A DNA stretch of 64,000 nucleotides, taken from assembly GCA_020851795.1 (NCBI GenBank), contig JADZCA010000056.1:103536-167535 (forward strand), read 5' to 3'. The DNA comes from Planctomycetota bacterium (lineage in GTDB: Bacteria > Planctomycetota > PLA2 > JAEUHO01). The notes under the pieces were generated by a model that was not told where the DNA came from, did no database searches, and worked only from the letters and a program-made list of their open reading frames with translations. Each line of letters begins with the position of its first letter. Positions within the stretch are counted from its first letter, which is position 1. This document shows positions 50,220 through 57,285 of the stretch, one piece after another. A program made the position numbers and the translations under genes.

Positions 50220-50750
50220 TCCTTTCGCGGGCTGTTCTGCGGGCGCCTGAAGGAGGCGACGCGGGCGGGAACAACCGGACGGCGTCGTCGTACGGCGCCC
50301 CCGAGCGGGTGCGCGCGGACGGCGCGCCCGCAGGCCCGCGACGGATTGTGGTTTCGCGGGCTGTTCTGCGGGCGCCTGCAGAGGGCGCTGCGGGCGGGGA
50401 TGACCGGACGGCGTCGTCGTACGGCGCCCCCGAGCGGGTGCGCGCGGACGGTGCGCCCGCAGGCCCGCGACGGACTGTGGTTTCGCGGGCTGATCCGCGG
50501 GCGCCTGGAGGAGGCGACGCGGGCGGGGATGACCGGACGGCGTCGTCGTACGGCGCCCCCGGGCGGGTGCGCGCGGACGGTGCGCCCGCAGGCCCGCGAC
50601 GGATTGTGGTTTCGCGGGCTGATCCGCGGGCGCCTGCAGAGGGCGCTGCGGGCGGGGACGACCGGACGGTGTCGTCGTACGGCGCCCCCGAGCGGGTGCG
50701 CGCGGACGGCGCGCCCGAAGGCCCGCGACGGATTGTGGTTTCGCGGAGCG
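50220..50750 (+). repeat. Tandem 129-bp repeats, four units plus remnant between mreB and mreC
   Basis: Units start at 50220, 50349, 50478 and 50607, with a truncated fifth at 50736. The period is exactly 129 bp. Units 1 and 3 share a GAGGCGACGCG block, and units 2 and 4 share CAGAGGGCGCTGCG. Units 1-2 have CTGTTCTGCG and units 3-4 CTGATCCGCG, so the variants are mosaic. Because 129 is divisible by three, false open frames run through. The stretch 50178-50956 has no gene. Confidence 0.88.
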
Positions 50751-50857
50751 CGCGGGCCCCGCGCCGCGCGGGGGAGTCGGCCCCGACACCGGCCGCGAGG
50801 ACCCGGGGACGATCGGTCGGGGGAACGGGTGGTTATCGGACGAAGAAGGGGTGTCGC

Positions 50858-50885
50858 TTGACTCCCCCGTGATGCGGGGTTCAAT
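50858..50885 (+). promoter_or_regulatory. Promoter of mreC-mreD-mrdA-rodA
   Basis: TTGACT (50858-50863), a 16-nt spacer and TTCAAT (50880-50885), about 70 nt before the mreC ATG. It allows expression independent of mreB. Confidence 0.6.
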
Positions 50886-50956
50886 ACGAGCCGTTGGGGG
50901 TTCATCCTCCATCGGGCCCTAGCGGGTGGGGCTCGAGGTCACCCCCGGGGCGCTCC

Positions 50957-51760
50957 ATGCGGATCCGCAAGCGTCACGCTTGGACGGCGGTCCTCATCGG
51001 GACCTTCGCGCTGCCGGTGCTGCAGCCGCAGGGCTTCCCGTCCCTCGAGGCGCCCGTGGACGCGCTCCTCGGTTGGCCGTCGCGCTTCGAGCTCGCCAAC
51101 CCGCACGCGTGGAACGCGGGCAGCGACCGCGGCGGCGGCGCCGACGGCGAGCGCGCCCGCGCCCTCGAGACGATCGCGATCAGCGAGCGCGAGGAGCACT
51201 TCCGCCTCCTCGACGAGCTCGCGCAGCGGGCCCAGCTCGGCGAGCTGCTCCAGGGCTTCCAGCGGCTCCCGCTCGCCCGCCCCGCGCGGATCCTGCGCGC
51301 CCACGACCCGTCCTCCACGCGGCGCAGCCTCCTGCTCGACCGCGGCAGCGAGGACGGGCTCGAGGTCGGTCAGGCCGTCGTCCAAGGCCGCGTGTTCGTC
51401 GGGACCGTCGCGAGCGTCTCCGCGCACACCGCGCGCGTGCAGCTGCTCACCGACCCCTACGCCCGCTTCGAGGTCGCGATCCGCACGTCGGACGGGACCC
51501 GCGCCACCGCCTTCGTACGCGGCGGTGCCGGCGACACGCTCCCGCTGCGCAACCTGCGCGGCGCCGCGGGGCTCCACGTCCGGCCCGGCGACCCCGTGCT
51601 GACGAGCAACGCCGACGAGCGCGTGCCCGCCGGGCTCGTCGTGGGCTACGTCGTCGCCGCCGCCGACGACGACCTCGACGCGATCTCCGACGTGCGCGTG
51701 CGACCCTCGGTCGACCTCGAGCGCAGCACGACGGTGCTCGTCCTCGTGCCCGGGACGTGA
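50957..51760 (+). CDS. mreC: Rod-shape determining protein MreC
   Basis: A 267-aa bitopic envelope protein of the elongasome that activates PBP2/RodA. An N-terminal hydrophobic segment (WTAVLIGTFALPVLQP), a short helical region and the paired beta domain (LLDRGSEDGLEVGQAVVQG, VGTVASVSAHTARVQLLTDP, VRPGDPVLTSN) match MreC. The predicted coiled coil is shorter than in E. coli MreC. First gene of mreC-mreD-mrdA-rodA. Confidence 0.9.
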   Translation: MRIRKRHAWTAVLIGTFALPVLQPQGFPSLEAPVDALLGWPSRFELANPHAWNAGSDRGGGADGERARALETIAISEREEHFRLLDELAQRAQLGELLQGFQRLPLARPARILRAHDPSSTRRSLLLDRGSEDGLEVGQAVVQGRVFVGTVASVSAHTARVQLLTDPYARFEVAIRTSDGTRATAFVRGGAGDTLPLRNLRGAAGLHVRPGDPVLTSNADERVPAGLVVGYVVAAADDDLDAISDVRVRPSVDLERSTTVLVLVPGT

Positions 51761-51764
51761 CGCC

Positions 51765-52274
51765 GTGGGTGTCGTCGTGCTCGTCGCTTGGGCCGTGCTC
51801 GCGGCCGCGATCCCCGACGCGATGCCGGCGTGGGGGTCCATCGACCGCCACGCGCCCGACCTCTTCGTCGCGTTCGCCGTCTGGCTGGGTGTGCGGGGCA
51901 CGGGGCTGCACGTCGTCGGCTGGTCGATCCTGCTCGGGCTGCTCGCCGACTGCGCCTCCCTCGACCCGCTGGGCACCCAGGGGTTCGTGCTGGGCGCGGT
52001 CACGCTGACGCTCGCCCGCCCGCGCGGCGACCGCCGCGAGCGCGCGGGGCTCGGGCTCGCGGCCGCCGTCGCGGGCGGCACCGTCCTCGCGCGGGTGCTC
52101 GCGGCGCTGCGCGCCCTCCCGCTCCACCGCGACGTGGACCTCGTGGGGGCGTTCGGGGCCTCGCTGCCGACCGCGCTGTGGACCGCGGTCGCATCGTGGC
52201 CGCTGCTCGCGTTCCTCGACCGCACCGGGCTCGCCGACGACCTGACCGGGAGGCGCTCGGCCCGTGCGGCGTAG
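51765..52274 (+). CDS. mreD: Rod-shape determining protein MreD
   Basis: A 169-aa polytopic protein with about five membrane helices (VVVLVAWAVLAAAIPD, LHVVGWSILLGLLADC). RHAPDLFVAFAVWLG and GLLADCASLDPLGTQGF match the MreD core loop that contacts MreC and PBP2. The GTG lies 4 nt after the mreC stop. The 3' end overlaps mrdA by 11 nt. Confidence 0.87.
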   Translation: MGVVVLVAWAVLAAAIPDAMPAWGSIDRHAPDLFVAFAVWLGVRGTGLHVVGWSILLGLLADCASLDPLGTQGFVLGAVTLTLARPRGDRRERAGLGLAAAVAGGTVLARVLAALRALPLHRDVDLVGAFGASLPTALWTAVASWPLLAFLDRTGLADDLTGRRSARAA

Positions 52275-54495
52275 GCTGTTCGTCCTCTACCTCGCCGTCT
52301 GCGCCGCGCTGCTCGCGATCGAAGTCCGGGTGTTCCACCTCCAGGTCGTCTCGCACGAGCGCTGGGTCGCCGAGGCCGCCGCCTACCGCAGCCAGGAGCA
52401 CACCGTCGCGGGGCCGCGCGGGCGCATCGTGGACGCCGACGGCGCCGCGCTCGCCGAGGACCGCGCCACCGTGCGCCTCGCGTTCGTGCCGGGCGAGTGG
52501 GCGTCGCGCGAGCGCTTCCGCTGCGGCGCGTGCGGCGCCGTCTCCTTCCGGGCGTCGCCGCGCTGGTACGGCGGGCCCGCCGACCGTCCCGCGACGCCGC
52601 CCCGCCGCTGCTCGTGCGGCGCGTCGCGTGATCGCTTCGAGCGCCTGCCCGAGGAGGACCTCGCGCCCCTCGAGGACGCGCTCGGCGTCCCGTCGGGCAC
52701 GCTCTCCCACGCCGCCGACGAGACGATGCGCGACGTCGGCGACGAGATCGAGCTCACCGTGGTCTCGCAGGTGGTGGGCGTCCGCATGGCGACGCTGCGC
52801 ACCAAGCGCCGCCAGCTCGAGGACGAGACGGGCCGCCCGTGGTCGGGCGCCGAGGTCGCGAGCCGCTGGCGCGACGAGCTCGAGGGGCGCGAGTTCTACG
52901 TCGAGGACGCACGTCAGCAGGCGCGCGCCGACCTGTACGGCCGTCCGGTCGCCTTCGAGCGCTTCGAGGTCCCGTCCGGCGGGACGCTGGTGCTGAAGTC
53001 GATCCCCGCCGAAGCCGAGCGGCTGCTCGAGCTCGACCGCGACGGACGCTACCGCGGGCTGCGCACCGAGGCCGTCGTGCAGCGGTCGTACCCGCGCCGC
53101 GGGCTCCTCGCCCACGCGGTGGGGGTCGTCACGCCGTTCCGTGACCGGGCCGAGCGCGACGCCTACGAGGCCGAGTTCGGCAAGGGGTCGGCGCTGCCCC
53201 AGACGCGCGTCGGGCGCACCGGCCTCGAGGGGGCCTACGAGGAGGCGCTGCGCGGGCGGCCGGGGCGGCTGCGCAGCGAGCGCGACGCGGACGGCCTCTT
53301 CACCGTGCGCACCGTGGTGCAGGCGCCGCGCCGTGGCGCCGACGTCGTGACGCACCTGCGCGCCGACGCGTGCGAGCACGCCTACCAGGCGCTGCTCTCG
53401 GCCGCCACGGCCGACGGCTACGGCGGCCACGGGCCGCCCTCGGGGGCGTTCTTCGCCATGGACCCCGACACCGGCGCGGTGCTCGCGATGGCCGAGACGC
53501 CCACCTTCGACCCCAACGTCAGCCTGTCGGAGGTGACCCAGCGCATCGACGAGGACGAGGACACGCTCGCGCAGGGCGAGGCGTGGTACGAGGCCTCGAA
53601 GGCCGAGACCGCGCTGCGCCCGCTGCAGCGGCCCTCCGTCGCGCTCTCGCGCGTCTCGCGCATCGCGGTCGAGCCGGGGAGCGCGATGAAGATCGTCACG
53701 GTGCTCGCGCTGCTCGAGTCGGGGCACCCCGTCCCCGAGGAGTACGCGTGCGCCGGCGAGAGCCGGGCGGTCGAGCCGAAGTACCCGAAGTGCCATACGC
53801 ACGGGTTGGTCGGGCCGGAGGGCGTGCTCGCCTACTCGTGCAACCGTTGGTGCGCCGACTGCGCCAGCGACCGCGCTTGGCGCGGCCTGCACACGACGCT
53901 GTTCCCGGCGTGGGCGCAGCGCTTCGGCCTCGCGGCCCGGTCGGGACTCGACGTGGTCGGCGAGGGCCGCGGCGTCTACCCGAGGGCGCCCGACGGGATC
54001 CTGCTTCGCCAGCTCTCGATCGGGCAGTCGATGGGGGCGACGCCCGTGCAGATGGCGCGCGTGGCGTCGGCCGTCCAGAACGGCGGCTGGCTGCCCGTGC
54101 CGCACATCGCCGCCACGGTCGGGGGCCGGCCCGTCGAGCCCGAGCGCGTGCCGATCGCGCTCGACCCCGGCGCGCTCGCGCGCGTGCGCACCGGCATGCG
54201 CGGCTGCGTGACCTACGGCACCGCCAAGCACATCTTCGAGCGGCCCGAGCTCGCCGGCGTCGTCGTGGTGGGCAAGACCGGCACGGCCACGGCGACCGGG
54301 CTCGACTGGGTCGAGCCCACCGACAAGGACCCCTCCGACGGCCCGTGGCACCTCTGGTTCGTCGGCTACGCCGAGAAGCCGGGCGCGAGGCCCGTGGCGT
54401 TCGCCGTGGTGCTGCACGCCCGCACGCGGGGTGTGGGCGGCGACGAGGCGGCGCCCGTCGTCGCGGCGTTCCTCTCGTGGTGGTTCGCCTCGTGA
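52264..54495 (+). CDS. mrdA: Penicillin-binding protein 2 with inserted zinc-ribbon-like motif
   Basis: A 743-aa class B transpeptidase of the elongasome. A single N-terminal membrane helix is followed by the pedestal (RGRIVDADGAALAE). The transpeptidase motifs are S473-x-x-K476 (PGSAMK), S525-C-N527 and K671-T-G (VGKTGTAT). Four Cys in the N-terminal region, C87-x2-C90 and C116-x-C118, form a zinc-ribbon-like module not found in classical PBP2. The catalytic part has further Cys (KCHTHG, NRWCADCASD). GTG start overlapping mreD; the stop overlaps rodA by GTGA. Confidence 0.93.
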   Translation: MRRRLFVLYLAVCAALLAIEVRVFHLQVVSHERWVAEAAAYRSQEHTVAGPRGRIVDADGAALAEDRATVRLAFVPGEWASRERFRCGACGAVSFRASPRWYGGPADRPATPPRRCSCGASRDRFERLPEEDLAPLEDALGVPSGTLSHAADETMRDVGDEIELTVVSQVVGVRMATLRTKRRQLEDETGRPWSGAEVASRWRDELEGREFYVEDARQQARADLYGRPVAFERFEVPSGGTLVLKSIPAEAERLLELDRDGRYRGLRTEAVVQRSYPRRGLLAHAVGVVTPFRDRAERDAYEAEFGKGSALPQTRVGRTGLEGAYEEALRGRPGRLRSERDADGLFTVRTVVQAPRRGADVVTHLRADACEHAYQALLSAATADGYGGHGPPSGAFFAMDPDTGAVLAMAETPTFDPNVSLSEVTQRIDEDEDTLAQGEAWYEASKAETALRPLQRPSVALSRVSRIAVEPGSAMKIVTVLALLESGHPVPEEYACAGESRAVEPKYPKCHTHGLVGPEGVLAYSCNRWCADCASDRAWRGLHTTLFPAWAQRFGLAARSGLDVVGEGRGVYPRAPDGILLRQLSIGQSMGATPVQMARVASAVQNGGWLPVPHIAATVGGRPVEPERVPIALDPGALARVRTGMRGCVTYGTAKHIFERPELAGVVVVGKTGTATATGLDWVEPTDKDPSDGPWHLWFVGYAEKPGARPVAFAVVLHARTRGVGGDEAAPVVAAFLSWWFAS

Positions 54496-55631
54496 CCATC
54501 GCCGACCGCCTCCGCAAGGCGCCGTGGTCGGTGCCGATCCTCGCCGTCGCGCTCACCGCGGTCGGCGTCACGACGATCGCGACCGCCGCGGAGGGGCACC
54601 CGGTCGAGTACGCGTGGATGCAGGTGCGGTGGGCGTTCGTGGGGGCGGCCGCCGCGCTGCTCGTGCTCGCGCCCGCCTACCTGCGCATCGTGGCGGCGTG
54701 GCCCGTGCTGTACGCGCTGGGCACCTCGCTGCTCGTCGTCGTGCTGTTCAAGGGCACGGGGCAGAGCGCGGGGCGGTGGATCGGCGTCGGCGGCTTCCGC
54801 ATGCAGCCGAGCGAGTTCATGAAGCTGCTGCTCGTGGTCGCGCTCGCGGCGACGCTGCGCTACTCGCGCGAGCACCGGCGGCTGCGCGGGTTCGCCCGCC
54901 CCATGGTGCTGGTGCTGGTGCCGTTCCTCCTCGTCGTGCGCCAGCCCGACCTCGGCACCGCGGTGCTCTTCGTGCCGCTGTTCTTCGCGCTCCTCTACGC
55001 CGCGGGCGCGCGCGGTACGCACCTCGCCGGGGTCGCGCTCGCGGGCGTCGTGGCCGCGGTGGGCCTCGCGTTCGTGCCGGGCGTGCTCAAGGACTACCAG
55101 CGAGACCGGCTCTTCGCCTTCGTCGCCGAGCACACCGACGCGAAGGCCGCCTCCGCGCTCAAGCAGTCGCAGAGCCACCAGCTCCACCAGGGGCTCACCT
55201 CGATCGGGCTGGGCGGGTGGACGGGCGTCAGCGACGACGACGGCGGCGTCGTGGAAGCGACGCGGGACGTGCCCGAGCGCCACTCCGACTTCATCTTCCC
55301 GGTGTTCGCGGCGCGCTTCGGTTTCCTCGGCGTGACGGGGCTGCTGCTCCTCTACGCGGCCTTCCTCGGCGCCGTGCTCTCGACCGCGGGGCGGGTGCGC
55401 GAGCCGAGCGGGCGTTTCCTCGTGGTGGGGGTGTTCGCCCTCTTCGCGGTGCAGGTCGTCGTCAACCTCGGGATGACGGTGGGGCTCCTGCCGGTCGTGG
55501 GCGTTCCGCTCCCCTTCATGACCTACGGGGGCTCGAGCCTGCTCACGTCCTTCCTCGCGATCGGGCTGGTCATGAACGTCGGGGCCGACCCGCCCATCGA
55601 GCTCGGCCGCGTCGGCATCGACGACGACTAG
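54492..55631 (+). CDS. rodA: Peptidoglycan polymerase RodA (SEDS family)
   Basis: A 379-aa, ten-helix glycosyltransferase that works with PBP2. The SEDS blocks are IGVGGFRMQPSEFMK, VRQPDLGTAVLF with the catalytic Asp, LTSIGLGGWTG, PERHSDFIFPVFAARFGFLG and PFMTYGGSSLL. The GTG overlaps the mrdA stop by 4 nt. Last gene of the elongasome operon; a family B palindrome follows. Confidence 0.96.
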   Translation: MTIADRLRKAPWSVPILAVALTAVGVTTIATAAEGHPVEYAWMQVRWAFVGAAAALLVLAPAYLRIVAAWPVLYALGTSLLVVVLFKGTGQSAGRWIGVGGFRMQPSEFMKLLLVVALAATLRYSREHRRLRGFARPMVLVLVPFLLVVRQPDLGTAVLFVPLFFALLYAAGARGTHLAGVALAGVVAAVGLAFVPGVLKDYQRDRLFAFVAEHTDAKAASALKQSQSHQLHQGLTSIGLGGWTGVSDDDGGVVEATRDVPERHSDFIFPVFAARFGFLGVTGLLLLYAAFLGAVLSTAGRVREPSGRFLVVGVFALFAVQVVVNLGMTVGLLPVVGVPLPFMTYGGSSLLTSFLAIGLVMNVGADPPIELGRVGIDDD

Positions 55632-55649
55632 GACTGGGCGGTGCTGGGC

Positions 55650-55700
55650 GGTGCCAGGAAAGTTGTTTTCACGCTGCGTGAAAGCAACTTTCCTGGTACC
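55650..55700. terminator. 24-bp palindrome between convergent genes (family B)
   Basis: GGTGCCAGGAAAGTTGTTTT and CACG, a CTG loop, then the near-perfect complement (two mismatches). It is related to the palindrome at 8142-8182 and likewise sits between convergent genes (rodA and the hydrolase). Confidence 0.7.
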
Positions 55701-55715
55701 GCGAAGCCGCGAAGC

Positions 55716-57110
55716 CTAGACGTCGCCGGCGGCCTTGCAGAGGGACTCGAAGGCCTTCCAGCCGTCCTTCCACGCCTCGTCGAGCCCCTTGACGGCGTCG
55801 AAGTCCTTGAGCGCCTTCTTCCCGAGCTTGAGCTTCTTGGCGTCCTTCTGCCAGCCGACCAGCGTCTCGCGCAGCTCGCGGTCCTGCACCTCGCACCAGA
55901 GGAAGCCCTCGCGGCTCGCCGCGACGCCTTCCTCGAACGCCGCCGCGGGGTCCTTCGCCCGCGAGGCGTAGTACTTCTTCAGGTGCGCCACGCCGCGGTC
56001 GCGGTGGTCGTCGAGCGTCGCCGCCCACGCGGTCGCGACGGCGTCGCACGCCGGCACGCCGGCGAACGCGCGCAGGAACAGCGGGAGCTGCGCCATCCAC
56101 GCCTTGCCGTCGGCCGCGGCGCCGGGCTTGATCGCCGCCAGCGCCTCCGCGTGCTTGGCGACGAGCGCGTCCACGACCTCGACGGCCTTCTGCGCGCGGG
56201 CCTTCGTCGCCGCGGTGGCGAACGGCGCCGACGCCGCGCGCCGCGCGAGCGACGCGAGCGCGCCCCAGTCGTGCTCGACCTTGTCCTTCACGTCGGTGAG
56301 CACCGCGAGGCACGCCTCGAGGCGCCCCGGGTCCGAGGTCGTCATCCCCTCGACCCACGCCAGCTGCTGCGAGGTGTGCGGCGTGCCGCCCGCCGCGTTG
56401 TGCTCGGCCGGCCAGTGGTTCCACCCCTCGAGCGCCCGCAGGCGGACCATCGGGTAGCCGGCCTCGCGCAGCGCCGACAGCGCCCCGAGGCTCTGCACGA
56501 AGGGCACGACCGGGTCCTGCGTCCCGTGCATCAGCACGATCGCCTTGCCGTGGCCGTGCTTGCCGACCTTGGTCCACGTCCACAGACCGCTCGCGTGGGC
56601 GACCACGCCGGCCACGTCGTCGGGGAACTCGCCCGCGTGGTAGAGCGCGAAGAAGGACCCTTGGCTGTGGCCGTAGAAGAACGTCGCCCGCACGCGGAAG
56701 ACCTTGCGCACCTCCTCGAGCAGCGCGTGGAGCCGCTTGCTGTCCTTGGCCTCGCCGAGGAAGTTGAAGCCGCCGTTGCCGTTGGGCGTCGTGCCGTCCG
56801 GGCACAGGACGACGTCGTCGGGGCGGAACGTCGACTTGTCGTGATTGGCGAAGCCCCACGCGCGCGTCAGGTTGCTGCCGTGGAGGATGACGGTGAGGCC
56901 CACGCCCTTCTCGGCGTCGTAGTGCTTGGGCGCCCGCCACAGGTAGGCGAGCCCGTCGGCGGACTTGCTCGCGAACACCGTGTCCGCCGGGGCCTTCGGG
57001 TCGAGCGCCCGCGACGGCGGCTCCGCCGCCGCGGCCGCGCGGGGGCCGCCGAGCCCTCCGACCGCGAGCGCCGCCGCCCATCCCGCCGCACGCACCCACC
57101 GTGCACCCAT
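55716..57110 (-). CDS. Secreted alpha/beta hydrolase with helical C-terminal region
   Basis: A 464-aa protein with a Sec signal peptide (WAAALAVGGLGGPRAAAA, cleavage near AAA-EPP). The N-terminal catalytic domain has the oxyanion region VILHGSNLTRAWG, the nucleophile elbow FYGHSQGSFFALYHAG, the acid in MHGTQDPVVPF and the His in GWNHWPAEHN, as in PHB-depolymerase/feruloyl-esterase-like esterases. About 230 residues of Lys/Ala-rich helical sequence follow, possibly binding or structural. GGAGG is 5 nt before the ATG. Substrate unknown; a polymer ester is likely. Confidence 0.85.
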   Translation of the reverse strand: MGARWVRAAGWAAALAVGGLGGPRAAAAAEPPSRALDPKAPADTVFASKSADGLAYLWRAPKHYDAEKGVGLTVILHGSNLTRAWGFANHDKSTFRPDDVVLCPDGTTPNGNGGFNFLGEAKDSKRLHALLEEVRKVFRVRATFFYGHSQGSFFALYHAGEFPDDVAGVVAHASGLWTWTKVGKHGHGKAIVLMHGTQDPVVPFVQSLGALSALREAGYPMVRLRALEGWNHWPAEHNAAGGTPHTSQQLAWVEGMTTSDPGRLEACLAVLTDVKDKVEHDWGALASLARRAASAPFATAATKARAQKAVEVVDALVAKHAEALAAIKPGAAADGKAWMAQLPLFLRAFAGVPACDAVATAWAATLDDHRDRGVAHLKKYYASRAKDPAAAFEEGVAASREGFLWCEVQDRELRETLVGWQKDAKKLKLGKKALKDFDAVKGLDEAWKDGWKAFESLCKAAGDV

Positions 57111-57135
57111 GGGGACCTCCGCCCGTGACCCGCGA

Positions 57136-57141
57136 AGGATA
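57136..57141 (-). promoter_or_regulatory. -10 element (TATCCT) of the hydrolase gene
   Basis: CTATCCT on the minus strand, 25 nt before the ATG, with GGAGG inside the leader. Confidence 0.5.
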
Positions 57142-57285
57142 GCCGCGCGGCGCGGGGCGGCCGGCGGGGCCGGTCGGAGCGGGCCCCGTCGCGGCGGCGG
57201 GCGCGAGCCCCGGAGCGGGGCCCGGGGCGCCGGGGCCCGCGTGCTGGACCGGAACGGGCCTCCCGTCCCATGGGAGGGTGACGCC

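Noticed and set aside
48511..50750. CRISPR array
   Set aside because: The units are contiguous 129-bp tandem repeats without unique spacers, and no cas gene is present.
50211..50861. A 216-codon open frame across the 129-bp repeats encoding a repeated 43-residue peptide
   Set aside because: It is open only because 129 is a multiple of three. There is no ribosome-binding site, composition is Arg/Gly/Ala noise, and the opposite strand is equally open.
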